Positions 11,035 through 22,405 are shown, numbered from the stretch's first letter. The stretch: DNA of 40,023 nt from Apostichopus californicus (GCA_020650975.1 JAIPMN010006162.1:1-40023); one strand, 5' to 3'. Program-made: numbers and translations. Notes: generated by a model from the letters alone, not told the origin.

Positions 11035-11710
11035 AGGTAACCATTAGTTACAGTATGGCATGATATCAGTTTATAATCTTATTTTGAGAACCATAGGTAA
11101 CCATTAGTTACAGTATGGCATGATATCAGTTTATAATCTTATTTTGAGAACCATAGGTAACCCATTAGGTACAGTATGGCATGATATCAGTTTATAATCT
11201 TATTTTGAGAACCATAGGTAACCATTAGGTACAGTATGGCATGATATCAGTTTATGATCTTATTTTGAGAACCATAGGTAACCATTAGGTACAGTATGGC
11301 ATGATATCAGTTTTGATCTTATTTTCAGTATCATAATTAACTAGTAGACCCAGTATGGCATGATATCAGTTTATTATCTTATTTTGAGAACCATAGGTAA
11401 CCATTAGGTACAGTATGGCATGATATCAGTTTATGATCTTATTTTGAGTATCATAGGTAACCATTAGGTACAGTATGGCATGATATCAGTTTATGATCTT
11501 ACATTAGGTACCGTAGGGAACCATTAGGTACAGTATGGCATGATATCAGTTTTGACCTTATTTTGAGTATAATATACAGTAGGTAACCATTAGGGACAGT
11601 ATGGCATGATATCAGTTTTGATCTTATTTTGAGTATCATATACTGTAGGTAACCATTAGGTACAGTATGGCATGATATCAGTTTTCAATGTTATATTGAG
11701 TACCGTAGAC
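11035..11710 (+). repeat. Tandem array, 11 copies of a ~60-bp unit
   Basis: Eleven units contain the core CAGTATGGCATGATATCAG (starts at 11051, 11111, 11172, 11232, 11292, 11351, 11411, 11471, 11531, 11597 and 11663), so spacing is 59-61 bp and then 66 bp for the last two. The core plus the following TTT is identical in all eleven. The linker (AGGTAACCATTAGGTA and CTTATTTTGAGAACCAT) varies by substitutions and small indels. The first two units are identical over 60 bases. Degenerate relatives flank the array at about 10974-11034 and 11760-11945. It lies upstream of the cyclase exon. Confidence 0.95.
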
Positions 11711-11945
11711 CTGTTACTATGCAAATATTATTGGAAATTAAGCTGCTTTATTAAAGTTGGTTTCCTATGACTGGTATTCATTGATGTCAATTTATAAGTT
11801 ATTTTAAGAATCACTGACATACTGTGCATTACCTACAGGTAACTTGGAAACTGTTTTTAGAAATTAAACTCCTTTGAAAATGTCTATAAATACTTTGTTA
11901 GATTATGTTACGTATGGCTGGTATGATATCAATTTGAAATTTAAG

Positions 11946-13527
11946 CAAATTATAAATCAGTACTGGTTGTAGAGTTTAGACTAAAACGGAAAAGGAAAGA
12001 AAGTTTTACCGCATCTACTAGAGTTTCATCGTTTGTTTTACAACATCTTCCCGATTTAATTTATAGCTTGAGCTAGTGTGCATATATAAATACTTTTACT
12101 GTACTACTACATGTCTTGTACGATACAGAGTAATGGCCAGAAGGGGAATGTTAATGGTGTATGTGCATGACAGCACAACAGGAAGAGTTGCAAGGCATTC
12201 TAGAATGCCGTGCCTAGATTCCCCAGACATTTGGAATTGCTGTGAATATATATAGCATCCAGTATTGGCCAAAAGCAATCAAACATACAAATACAAGGAC
12301 ATGGGTTTCTTCTACAGTTACTGGGTTTTGCATTTTAACTGCTTTGTAACTGTCAGCTTGTTTTCTGACAAAACTTCCTTTGAGCATAGAGTGTCGGTAT
12401 TTTCTCTCTACAACTTTCATTGTAAGTTTATAAAGTATGTTTCTTCAAATGCTGAACAATTTTTTTTTTTTTTCATAAAATATGAGATGCCTACTGTACC
12501 ATCCTTCCTGTATGTACAACAAAAATTGTCCAGATCATGGAATACCGAGGATAGAACCAAATTCATTAATTACTTAGAAATTAACTTTCATTTGGTGAAA
12601 AAGAAATCTAGAATTGTCTCCTTACAAGTTTGATCAATTGCAGTCTTGTAATGCTAATACTTGGTAAGTTTGGTCAAACATTTCTGACCAGACCCATGAA
12701 GTTGCTTAAATATTTAACTATAATATTTAATAATAGTGAAGCTGTCTTAATGAATGAGAACTAATTGCAGTACATGGATACATGTTCTAGTATGTTACAA
12801 TGTTGCTACAGTATGAGTGCTGAAATTGCTTTGAATCCAGCAATAATTTAATTTTTAAATAGTTTGCCGAAACACCCATCCATAGTGCCCTGTGATTTTG
12901 CAGAATAGTGAAACGCAGTAAAGAAAATGTACATTAAACCAACTTTGAATTTGATGAGGGAATGGTTCATTATGAAGTAGCAAAGTAGTGCTTCAAATAT
13001 CCTGTTATGATTTGAAAATGCACAGATGTGTACATGTATGTGAATATATCTAAGTGTTTTCATTCACAACATTCATAAGGCAGAAAATTCATAAATCTGT
13101 GTGTTTGTATGTGCCAAGTACCAGCAACAAAGGAATGTAGTGATATCTATATATATGTACAGTGCTATATATAGCTCTATATATATTTAAAGTATTATAC
13201 AACCTGTACAACCATATCTATACATATGCAACTTATATCTATGCAACAGTATAGTGTAGATCTACATGCAAACTTAAGTACTGACAACATACACTTGTAC
13301 CATAACAAATATATCAAAAACGTAGTGACAATGTTATGATTCCAGATGAATGATGCAAATTTGACCTTTGGAACTGCTTAAAGTAGCTGGAATTTATTAG
13401 GCATTTTTCTAATTGTCTTTTCTACTTGACTATATCTTTTAGATATAAGAAAGAGATCATTACACTATTATACTGTAGCTACGTAAGTCTGGTCAGTAAA
13501 GGTTGACTGTACTACCGTACTACTTGT
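11946..13527. other. Non-coding stretch, no gene seen
   Basis: AT-rich sequence with an ATATA-rich patch (13140-13210) and scattered TACTGTA motifs. The 122-residue frame at 12265-12633 is low complexity with a long poly-T run, and I reject it as coding. Confidence 0.5.
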
Positions 13528-13580
13528 ATTTACTTCACTCCTCGCTTACCTGTCTCCCCACAACCTTATCACTCTCATTG
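13528..13580 (+). repeat. Dispersed repeat family copy B
   Basis: TTTACTTC, then CTCCTCGCTTACCTGTCTCC, then CCACAACCTTATCACTCTCATT. It matches copy A at 8648 almost base for base over about 50 bases and then diverges. Confidence 0.7.
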
Positions 13581-13814
13581 TGGGGTTAGCTTGTCACTCG
13601 TAAATATCCAAACCAGTGATGTTTGGAATTTGTACCTGGATTGGATATCACTTCCCTCAGCAATGCTAGAAACCACTTGTTGCACTGAGCAGTTGAATGC
13701 TGCATCTTGCTTTAATATAGTACAAGATTGTAGTTTCACCTGTATCTTGCTGTAGTAGTTGGAGTGCAATTGGGAAGACATAACCAGCATTCAATTGTCA
13801 TAATGATATTTCTA

Positions 13815-13960
13815 AGCTTACCTGTTAACTTCATTCCTCCCTTACCTGTTTCCTATGGTATGCCTATTCACTCTGAGTTAATATCCTTTCCTAGGAACTG
13901 GCCATATTCTTGCATTGCACCCCAGTTGACCCTCTCTAAGGTCCCACCGGCCCTCTTCAT
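13815..13960 (+). repeat. Dispersed repeat family copy F (degenerate)
   Basis: AACTTCATTCCTCCCTTACCTGTTTCC aligns with the head of the family, in two matching blocks. A later GTTGACCC block aligns with the copy at 22.2 kb. It lies only about 240 bases after copy B in the same orientation. Confidence 0.45.
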
Positions 13961-14000
13961 TGCGAACCTACTGTACAATTCAGAAGCCAGACAGCCGTGA

Positions 14001-14559
14001 ATTTAGACAAAAATTTCCATCAGTTCGAACCGTGCTTTGTATTGCATTCTTAGTGGATTTTTGCATCGAGTTCAGTAAACTCCATGGTGCCGAGCGATAA
14101 TATAAAATTTATTGCGTGAGTGGTCAAGTTTCTCTGCAATTAATTAGGAAAATTAAAAACATTTCATTTTTTTTTTCAAGTTTCTGTTTGTACTGTATGT
14201 GAGTAAACCTGATGTGAAAACTTGCCCTTTGATGATGTACATGTGTCACGAAGGAGCCAATCAAATTAACTGATCACTTGCTAATTTACATGAATTTACT
14301 CAGACAGAAAGCTGGAAGGTCATGTGATCAATGAGATCGGCAACCAAGTGTTATTAATTATTTATGTCGCTTTTGTGTTTTGTTCTTAAATTTACATTAC
14401 CACACAGTTTGTAGTTATTGTATGAGATGAATTCTCATCAACTGTTGCACACCACATATATTCTTTGGGTACATTTAAACAATTATTCATATTCTTTATA
14501 AACTTCTTTAATTGAATGTAGAATAACTTTTTCATTTTTGGTTTATGTCTCTTTTGCAG
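14001..14559 (+). other. Upstream intron ending at a splice acceptor
   Basis: AT-rich sequence ends in a pyrimidine-rich tract and TTTTGCAG, with AG at 14558-14559. This makes 14560 the first base of the cyclase exon. All three frames are interrupted upstream and the in-frame extension before 14560 uses no ATG, so this is intron rather than coding sequence. At least one upstream exon must exist outside what I can place confidently. Confidence 0.75.
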
Positions 14560-14600
14560 AATTGTCGAGGATATTTGACCCATACCGCTTATTCAGCATC
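14560..14600 (+). other. 5' UTR part of the ADCY9-like exon
   Basis: These 41 bases lie between the splice acceptor and the first in-frame ATG at 14601. That ATG has A at -3 and G at +4, a strong animal initiation context. The 41 bases contain no in-frame stop, so a longer N-terminus supplied by an upstream exon cannot be excluded. The vertebrate ADCY9 N-terminus before the conserved block is longer than the one here. Confidence 0.65.
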
Positions 14601-16098
14601 ATGGATTCTGCAACAGATACAGAGGTTCATTTTGACCCGTCCAAAAAGCCGGCTGACGATGCCGTCACACTGCGACTAAACAGAACCGAGTCTTCAAGGA
14701 GCCAGAGAAGACGGAGTTCAGAGGCGAGCAAAAACAGAAAGACAGGATGCTGTCCAAAGTTATTTGAGAGAGCTTCGGGATCCTGGTGGAATCCCAAGTT
14801 TAATTCCCCGATCATAGAACAACAATTTCTGAAGAACTGCTTTTCACAGGTTCGAAGGCGGTTTCAAACTTCGCTTGTTTACTTTATACTTGTGACCGTT
14901 CTCTGGATTATATACATACCCTTGCACCCGATCTTTGATCCGGCATTAAAAGAATGTCAATGGATTCACTACGAGATTGCGCTGGGATGCTTGTTAGCTT
15001 TCTGTGTGTTATTACTAGCGCTTACAGCGACTAAGTACTATGAGAAATGTGTTATATTCCTATCCTTTGTCCTGGCGTTTATTCTATGCAGCCTGTTAGT
15101 GATGTTTACCGTGTTCAGCATGAATGATCCTCTAGGTGCTCAATGCAACGGTCAAGTCATGAGCAACATCGCCACGTTTGCACTAGCGGTGGAGACGATT
15201 CTCATGACATACACGGTCATGCCGATATCATTCTTGTTGACCGCTCTGTTTATGATCGTCTTCTCGGTAGTCTACGAGGTCTTGTACTTTTACTCGGTCA
15301 AGGATTACACGGACATGCTGGCAGGGAAGATCATCACGAAGCTGTTACTACACATCTGCGTGCACGTCATGGGGACCCATATATTCTTCATGTCGCAAGT
15401 ACGTACGAGGAGTACTTTCATGAAGATAGGCGAGGCCATCGTGGCGAGACGTCAACATAAGAAAGAAAAGCAGGTCAAGGAGTTGACCATTCATGCGCTT
15501 ATGCCCACCACCATCGCTAAAGAATTGCTCAGCAGGTCCGAGACTGAAGGGGGAAGGAAGCAGACTATCTTTCGACCATTTTACATGAACCGTATGGAGG
15601 ATGTCAGCATCCTGTTCGCCGACATCGCCGGCTTCACGCAGATGAGCGCCAACAAAAGTGCCGAGACTCTGGTGGGTTTATTGAACGACCTCTTTGGCCG
15701 ATTTGACATTCTCTGCGTCAAGAACAAGTGCGAGAAGATTTGCACCTTGGGTGACTGCTACTACTGCGTTTCGGGATGCCCATTGTCCAGGACGGATCAT
15801 GCGGTATGCTGCGTGAAGATGGGTCTGACAATGATTGATGCGATAAAAGATTTCTGCAAAGCCAAAGGAGAAAAGGTGAATATGAGAGTAGGCGTGCATA
15901 CAGGGACAGTCCTCTGTGGTATCATCGGTAACAGGCGTTTCAAGTTTGATGTCTGGTCAAATGATGTCACTATCGCAAACAAGATGGAGGCTTCTGGTGA
16001 ACCGGGAAAAGTCCACGTATCTGCTGAGACTGCAAAGTTCCTGGGAGACCAGTTTCTGCTGGAGGAGAGCCCGGCTGAAAAAAGACCCCTCCTGCTTG
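14601..16098 (+). CDS. ADCY9: Adenylate cyclase type 9-like, first coding exon (N-terminal half)
   Basis: This membrane enzyme converts ATP to cAMP, usually under Gs control, at the plasma membrane. The exon encodes residues 1-499 plus the first base of codon 500. Residues 1-50 are polar and basic. KLFERAS with a following WW.PKF (53-67) matches the vertebrate ADCY9 signature before the first helix. Six hydrophobic segments follow (about 91-108, 124-143, 150-172, 189-206, 211-231, 245-265), then the helical linker SQVRTRSTF (265-273) and the C1a catalytic domain (about 325-490). FADIAGF holds metal-binding Asp341, LGDCYYCV holds Asp385, and MRVGVHTG and KFDVWSND follow. The loop between linker and C1a is shorter than in human ADCY9. 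The exon ends in phase 1 at G|GTAAAT (donor at 16099). Translation into the intron would stop after six residues. The C1b region, second membrane domain and C2 are not in this exon. Its G+C is higher than its surroundings. The ADCY9 call comes from recalled family similarity. Confidence 0.93.
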
Positions 16099-17467
16099 GT
16101 AAATATGAATTTTTATTTTAATTTTAAACTTCTTTTGAATTTTGTGTAGCCCTGCATGTGCTTCTTTTTTTGTCAGATGCTTATTCTCTGTTTTGAACTG
16201 TTCTCTTGATTGTCTTTTCATTTGTAATCAGCACTCATTAGCTGCTAAGATTATTGATTTCAGTTCGTTAGTGGATACCACCGTGATTCATCAGAAGTCA
16301 ATTACTCCATACATACAGTAGATAACTTTACAAGGGCTCCAGTTATTGTGGAAACATTTATTGTTGTATATGAGAACATTGTTTTCCATGAAAGTAGGGA
16401 GCAACATTTTCAATTAAGGACTTAATAGACAAACTAACTATCTTCAGAAGATGTACATTATATCTTTTCTTGCCCTATTTTTTTTTTTTACCCATCAAAC
16501 CTTTTCTTACAAGTTTATGACACACATGGGAAGCCGAGAGCGAGATCTAGCTCCCTTAACTGTACATGTAGTTGAGGAATGGCACTTTTAACCAACTACT
16601 GTGCTGTACCAGCAACTTCAAAGTTGTCAAATTAATAACAATTCACAGTAACATGTTGCTTTAGTAAGTCTTTCTTGCACATATTCTCTGCGATTTTACT
16701 AATTTATGTAGTTAAACTGTAGTAGATATGTAAAACATGCAGTGTTCAGTACTACTGAAGCCATTAAGCTTCTTTCACAGATAAAGATAGAGTTTGATGG
16801 CTAATTAGCCTTGCCACTTTATGATAGATTTGTAGTGAAAGTGCATTAAAATGAGGACTAAAAGTACAAGTATAATTCCCCTTGACATTACTGTCAGGAC
16901 TAAAAACTGTGCAAAGCTTTATGTGCAAGTACAGGGACCTAATGTTACAGTACATCTAGATGTCTACTGGATTTTCAAACTTCTTCAAGTTTGAGTTTGA
17001 GCAGAAATCAATGATTTTGAGTTCAGATTCCCTTCTGGCTGTTATAAGAGGACATGTATAACTACTGTACTACTGCATAGTGTACTACAGTACTGTACTA
17101 CTGCAGTCATAGTTTACAGTACAGTCATTGGGGCTGGTTTTGAAAAGTATGAAACTTTCCTATAAGATGTATGATCATTTGTGGCATTAAAGTCAACAAA
17201 CTTACAGTTTTGTATCTTGTTCTCAAGTGTATGCATGTGAGGAGGTTGTTAAGTATTTGTGTTTTCCCCCTTATAGTTTATGTTGTAATGTTAAGGTTTA
17301 ACTCACTTCAAAGACATTTAATATATTCAGGTTTGATGTTTATATGGATCATCAAAACAGGGCTGATGAATGTCAATCATCTTTGTCCAAGGTGACCTGT
17401 ATTGCCTATAAATATACTGGAAAGACTCATATTGGTCAGGTATGGTCAAACGTTGTCTGGTTTTATT

Positions 17468-17630
17468 GATTTACTTCGCTCCTCTCTTACCTGTCTCCCA
17501 CTCCACAATTGCACTTTCCTATCTACCTAACTTCACATTTGGAAACGTTTAAGCACTGCGCCCTCGCTCCCTGGGCCACGCACACTAATTCCTCCTTCCG
17601 TATCTACCACCTGGAAGTTACTAGACGTGT
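17468..17630 (+). repeat. Dispersed repeat family copy C (long copy)
   Basis: TTTACTTCGCTCCTCTCTTACC, then TGTCTCCCACTCCACAATTGCAC. Later it carries CTCCTTCCGTATCTACCACC and CTAGACGTGT, which align with CTACCTCCGTATTCTACCACC and CTAGCCGTGT in copy D. This gives a family length of at least 160 bp. Confidence 0.65.
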
Positions 17631-17921
17631 TTTTCCGCAAAATTTTCGCTTGTGATATATACGACTATTTTTGCGTTTATGGAATTCATCTTTGGATAAT
17701 TCGACTACTGAGACCTTCTTTCGTCGCTGTACCAAGAAGCACTCATAAGTATCCTTTTAATTACGTACAATTTCTGATTGCATGTTGGGGGATATTTTAC
17801 CAAATGCTGAAGGAATGTATGCAATGGTGATGTCATATGTGCGTATGTCTGTGTGTTTGTGACATCCTCTTGTATACGTTATAACTCTAAAAGTGCAATT
17901 TGGTTGAACTTCAAACTTGTT

Positions 17922-18350
17922 ATGTACTGTAGATTGCCCTTGGTGAGTGTATGGTCCCTTTTTTTATTTTAGGGGGTCAAAGGTTTTGAGATCACCAGAG
18001 GCCAAACTGTAAACCTTATAAACAGATATCTCAAGGATCTCATACTAGATACAGTATGTAGATTCCCCTTGGTGAGTACAAGAATCCTATGGAAAATGGT
18101 GGAGGTCAAAGGTCATTTGATGTCACAAGAGGTCAAACTAAACACCTTGTAAACACTATATCTCCAAAAGTCTAACCTTGATGGTCATATACATAGTATG
18201 TGGATCTCCCTAGGTGAGTACAAGAACCTAATTGAAAAGGTGGAGTTCAATGGTCATTTGAGGTCACCAGAGGTCAAATTGTGAAAACCTTGTAACACTA
18301 GTATCTCAAGAATGGTAACCTTGGGTATGTAGATCCCCCTTGGTGATGTT
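17922..18350 (+). repeat. Tandem ~130-bp units with AGGTCA motifs
   Basis: Three full imperfect units and one partial unit begin TGTAGATTCCCCTTGGTGAGTA (about 17930, 18056, 18197 and 18326). They then carry GGAGGTCAAAGGTCATTTGA, GTCACCAGAGGTCAAA, ACCTTGTAAACACTA and ATCTCAAGAATGGTAACCTTG. Unit lengths are about 125-140 bp. The layout looks like an internally repeated dispersed element that I associate with marine invertebrate genomes, though I cannot name it. The second unit contains AGGTCAAAGGTCA at 18103-18115. Confidence 0.8.
18103..18115 (+). promoter_or_regulatory. Perfect DR1 nuclear-receptor-type motif
   Basis: AGGTCA-A-AGGTCA is two consensus half-sites in direct orientation with one spacer base, the classical DR1 site bound by HNF4 and RXR-type receptors in animals. 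It is part of a repeat unit, so presence alone does not show regulation. Confidence 0.35.
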
Positions 18351-18967
18351 TGTAAGAAAAAGTTTAAAATATTCCAGCAACAGTCCTCTGATCACTTTTG
18401 TTGGCAAGTACTCATTGCCGTGACTATTCTTTCTGTAAATTGTCAAGCTGTTTGCTATAATATGGTACTTACATGCATCCATAGATCTCCATTTGGCAGC
18501 TGTCACCCATGACAGCTCCCAGCTGTCCACACAATGCGTTCCAGAAGTTGAAGAAACATCACTTCGAATGTATCAAGCTGATCATAGTAAAACGAAAACA
18601 AACTAAGGAAATTGATGACTAGACCATGTCTCACCAATCCAGTAAATTCTGTATGTTTGATTTTAGAAAGCTTCCTAGACATATATTTCTTTGACTCTGA
18701 CATGGTTTTATAACGTCATTATGAAGTCAGTGATAAGCCCTGTTTAGTTGTCCTGTTTTTGGTATTTTTCTTACATGGTTGTTGCTTCTGTTGCCACATC
18801 CCCAACCATTGGCAAGGTAGTGGTGAATAACACAAATACTTCCAGTATGCAATATATACTTGTCTAAGTTAGGTTAATCTTGCCTTTGTACTCTGGATGT
18901 ATCATTGAACCAGTAAAGAAATAAAACCAACACCCCAAATTGAGTAAATTTTGTTGTCGCTCTCCAG

Positions 18968-19029
18968 TTCCTCTGTCGAAAGGTTTCCTCAAGACCATTG
19001 AAAAAATGATGATGAAGAAGCTACAGTAA
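18968..19029 (+). other. Speculative alternative terminal exon of the cyclase
   Basis: CTCTCCAG at 18960-18967 is a good acceptor. Joined in phase 1 to the donor at 16099, it would read 20 codons (V, PLSKGFLKTIEK, then MMMKKLQ) and stop at TAA 19027-19029. AATAAA overlaps the stop at 19028-19033. If used, it would give a truncated cyclase lacking the second half. LSKGFLKT faintly recalls the LKGLKTYLI segment of ADCY9, but the match is too short to trust. Confidence 0.12.
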
Positions 19030-19189
19030 TAAATTTATGGCTTTAATTGTGGTGTATCATGGATTGGGACTCATTTTTGCCAGATAACTGAGGGTATTCA
19101 GTATGAACACGTCTAGGCTGCGGTCAATTTCCTCCCCCCCCCATCTCCCCAGCGCAATTGTTGTTTCATTTGCACAGTGTAAGGAATGA

Positions 19190-19700
19190 ACCAGACGTAA
19201 CCAAGATCGCCTTTCCATCGTCAACACACCCCCGAGGATCTGTATAGATTCGGCAGTCTTGGTCTTCTACCAGCCTCTCGCAACTTTCACAAAAGGTTTC
19301 GTTTGGAGAGATCCGTGTGCAGCTTACGTAGGCCATGTGGACACTTTACCAACAGGTCTGCGAAGGAATTAATTTTCTGTATTTCCCCCCCCGTAGGCAT
19401 AGCTACTCTCTCGTCTGTCCATCGTTCCCCGGTTTGATTATATGCACAGGCTGCTCTGTCAGATTGCATGCTTGACATTGAATCTGACCTTCCTCACGAC
19501 TGAGGTACTTCTAAATCTGACATTAATTTGTGGATCAATTTATTCCTCTCGGTGATTTGGGTAAAGTGAAAATGGCCGTCCTCAAAAACCTAACGCTTCA
19601 CGGTCTCTTTAGAATGACACGTGAATTGGCTAAGAGGAATCAATAATCCGCGCTTAAGGAATTTTGAGAAGGTGGCTGGTGGCGGACATGTTGCAAGTGA
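19190..19700. promoter_or_regulatory. CpG-richer island inside the intron
   Basis: CpG dinucleotides are noticeably more frequent here than in flanking DNA (for example around 19200-19460 and 19560-19690). A 63-residue minus-strand frame (19478-19287) has no family that I recognise. The patch could be an unmethylated regulatory element or an unrecognised exon. It is not distinctive enough to decide. Confidence 0.25.
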
Positions 19701-22106
19701 TTGGCAAATATAGTGTGGTAATGAGTTTGTTGTTTGAAGTTTGGCAGGGAATATTCGGGGGCTCATACAGGTTTACCTTAAAATATAATTTGTTAAATTT
19801 AGAATAAGAAAGATGTGCACCTGAGTGCAGAATTTTGTTAAACTAACAAGTAGAAAATATGATATTATATGTAATTTTCTTTCCGCCCCCTACACAGAGA
19901 TTGCGTTTTTGTTGTTCTTAAGAAGATGTTAAATTTCACAGTCAACTTAGAGCTTAAATTGGGAATAATTTAATCTTGTTTTAATATTGCATAGCACTGT
20001 TGATGTTTGTAGGTCTTGTTGACAGTAAAATTATAAAAATTATGAAAATAATAGGAGCTGTCAGCAAAAAGTAGAACACTTTGCGTATTTGTGAATATTG
20101 CAGCTTTTCTTGCTTAGATTTTGGAATTCCTGATAAATTACTTCCTTGTTGGCCAGTGGGAATTTCGAGGTGATATAGAGATAATAATAAATAATAAATT
20201 TATAGTTTTCAGTCTTTAGTTAAATTTATTATATGCTAATTGGCATAGAGTAAATTGTCCTCTGAAAAAAACAGATTCACTAGTACTAGCAGCTTACAGA
20301 TTATCTGAGTCTAATGAAATGCAAGTTATATTCAATTGGGAACAAAACTTACACAACCAACATTTTCCAATTAACATCTCTAGGTAAAACTCAGCAGTGA
20401 CCAGCATTACAGGTGTTCTTCAGATCAGTATAGATATATTCTGTGTCCACCCTGAGTAGCCTACTGTGATACAAACCAGCGTCAGACGTTACACTTTTTG
20501 AGGTTATGAAACAATATTTGTACACTTTACTTCAAATCTTACAGTTCAAAAATATGAATATTAATAGTTGAATATGAATGGCAAAATTTAATTGTGTGTA
20601 TTTTGGGTACGATTTGACTTGCACAAAAGCTATAATAGTAATGTTGTTCATTGTAACAGTAATGCTGAAACCAAGTCATGATTTACTTGGCAAAAGACCT
20701 GAAAATAGAATGATTATCATATATTTTGGGCCAGTCGGCATGTAGATACAGAGCAAATGTGTGCAACAAATAATACTATATATGTCTCTACAGTACCCAG
20801 TAGCGTGCTACACATCACTCTGTGGACTAGTACTACAGTGCACATTAATCCAATGAACAGGCCACAGGTCACGACTGTTACGATGTTGCGTTTGCATGAT
20901 CCACCAAATAAGCCTAATATTCCTTGTACAACTTAGTTGAACTACAGTATTTATATCCATTTGAAATTATGTGTAACACTTTAAATTATTAACACTCTAA
21001 AAGTAGTCAATTGCTAATACATTGGATGTGTTTATATGGAGCTGCCTTCATGAATTTGCTCACATTTTAATCCCAGCTGCCTCGTGCGACTAGAGAGCTA
21101 TTATTAACCGCAGAGGTAAAAGGAAAAAGAGGGGGGGGGGATCGTAAAACTCAGTGTTACTGTAACACTCATGTATACAAATGACAGATATTACTAGTAT
21201 AAATCAAGCTATCATTAGAAGTTTCATGCATTCTGTATTTCTTCTAATTGAGGCAGCTGTTTTGTTTGTTGTTTTTTTTTGTCGTGGGCGTAAGTTTCTC
21301 CTTTAAAGATGCTTCAGGCTTCTTTTTTGCTATAAACACTACTAATAACAGCTGAAAAACATGATTATTAATTAGTACAATAAATTTCTAGATTGAAATG
21401 AAAATCCATCCTAGCATTTTTAATCATTTCAAAAAAAAAATGAAAACAGGAAATTAGAAACATTCATTGAAATACACAAATGAGGCAGGAGTTACAAATG
21501 GCAAAGTTTAAGAATGCCTGGAAAAAGCTCCCCTGGAATATAATTTTCTTCATTTTAAAATTGATTAGTATTGTTGCACCTTTGCATGTTTATTACTTGG
21601 TACTAATGAAATCTATAATACAGCTATTGTGAAGGTGCAGTCAAATCAAAAGTAACAAGGTTCTGCATTTTGAAGAGGTTGAAAATCATCAGAGGTTGGC
21701 CTTCTTGGGAGGAATTTGCAGTAACGGTTTATAGCAATCTATATTTAAAATCTAGAATCTATACCGATTGTTGGTGTATCTTTTATAAATTTTCTCTATT
21801 GTGAACTTCTCAATTTGAGATGTTTGTAGAAAAGTATATAAGTATATATTTATAAGTATAAGTATTTGTAAGTATATTATATAGTTTATAGGCAGCTACC
21901 AACAAACTTGGAATGTCCATCCCCCTTCCAAGATCATTATTAATGTCCATCAAATGTGCTATGCATACTATACAGCATACATTATGTAGTCACATGATCT
22001 CAAGTTTGTTGAGTGTTTCCAAGGTCATACTACAATACAACTGCAATACTGGTCAAAATGTAGGATACTTAATCATTTTTGTTTGTATTATATTTCTACA
22101 ATTCTT
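19701..22106. other. Intronic stretch, no gene seen
   Basis: AT-rich sequence with AATAAATAATAAATTTA at about 20190, a G run at 21131-21140 and T/A homopolymers. Frames are short and unrecognised. Confidence 0.5.
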
Positions 22107-22140
22107 TGAGTTTACTTTGTTCCTCTGTTATACCTCTCTC
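22107..22140 (+). repeat. Fragment of the CTTACCTGTCTCC family
   Basis: GTTTACTTTGTTCCTCTGTTATACCTCTCTCC resembles the head of copies A-D, with several mismatches. It is about 130 bases before copy D in the same orientation, like the B/F pair near 13.5-13.8 kb. Confidence 0.35.
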
Positions 22141-22172
22141 CAGCCTTTTTTTTTTATTATTTGCCAAATGTC

Positions 22173-22197
22173 CAGCCATCCTCTAGTAGGATGGCTG
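22173..22197. repeat. Perfect 10-bp inverted repeat with 5-base loop
   Basis: CAGCCATCCT, loop CTAGT, AGGATGGCTG. It is a stable small hairpin or cruciform candidate. No terminator role is implied in this eukaryotic intron. Confidence 0.8.
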
Positions 22198-22233
22198 AAT
22201 TGATTGCTGGCTTAAAGCTGAGCTGATCATGCT

Positions 22234-22405
22234 CGATTTACTTTAACTCCTCTCACTTACCTGTCTACTCACAACTGCACACTCGTTTAGATACCTTGTG
22301 TAGAATGACCTGGTAACCTTTGACACTGATCTCCCCTGTTGACCCAGGTCAACCTACCTCCGTATTCTACCACCCAAACTGTCTAGCCGTGTAGTCTATA
22401 GAGCA
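22234..22405 (+). repeat. Dispersed repeat family copy D (longest copy)
   Basis: GATTTACTTTAACTCCTCTC, ACTTACCTGTCTAC, CACAACTGCACACTC, AGAATGACCTGGTAACCTTTG, GTTGACCC, ACCTCCGTATTCTACCACC and CTAGCCGTGTAG. It contains every block seen in the partial copies, in order, so it is the best single representative of the family. Confidence 0.65.

Noticed and set aside
11035-11710. CRISPR-like regular repeats
   Set aside because: The repeats are directly tandem with related linkers rather than unique spacers, and the DNA is eukaryotic.
12265-12633. A 122-codon frame
   Set aside because: It is AT-rich, contains a poly-Phe run from a T homopolymer, starts inside unrelated sequence and resembles no known protein.
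14538-14600. N-terminal extension of the cyclase frame starting at a TTG
   Set aside because: The first 22 bases lie inside the intron before the AG at 14558-14559, and the start is not an ATG. The ATG at 14601 has a strong context.
15143-15460. A 105-codon frame inside the cyclase exon in another phase
   Set aside because: It is a shadow of the real frame, rich in His, Arg and Gly from codon overlap, with no family.
16099-16121. Read-through end of the cyclase frame adding KYEFLF
   Set aside because: It crosses a good GT donor, and the protein would end in the middle of the expected cyclase sequence. It is intron.
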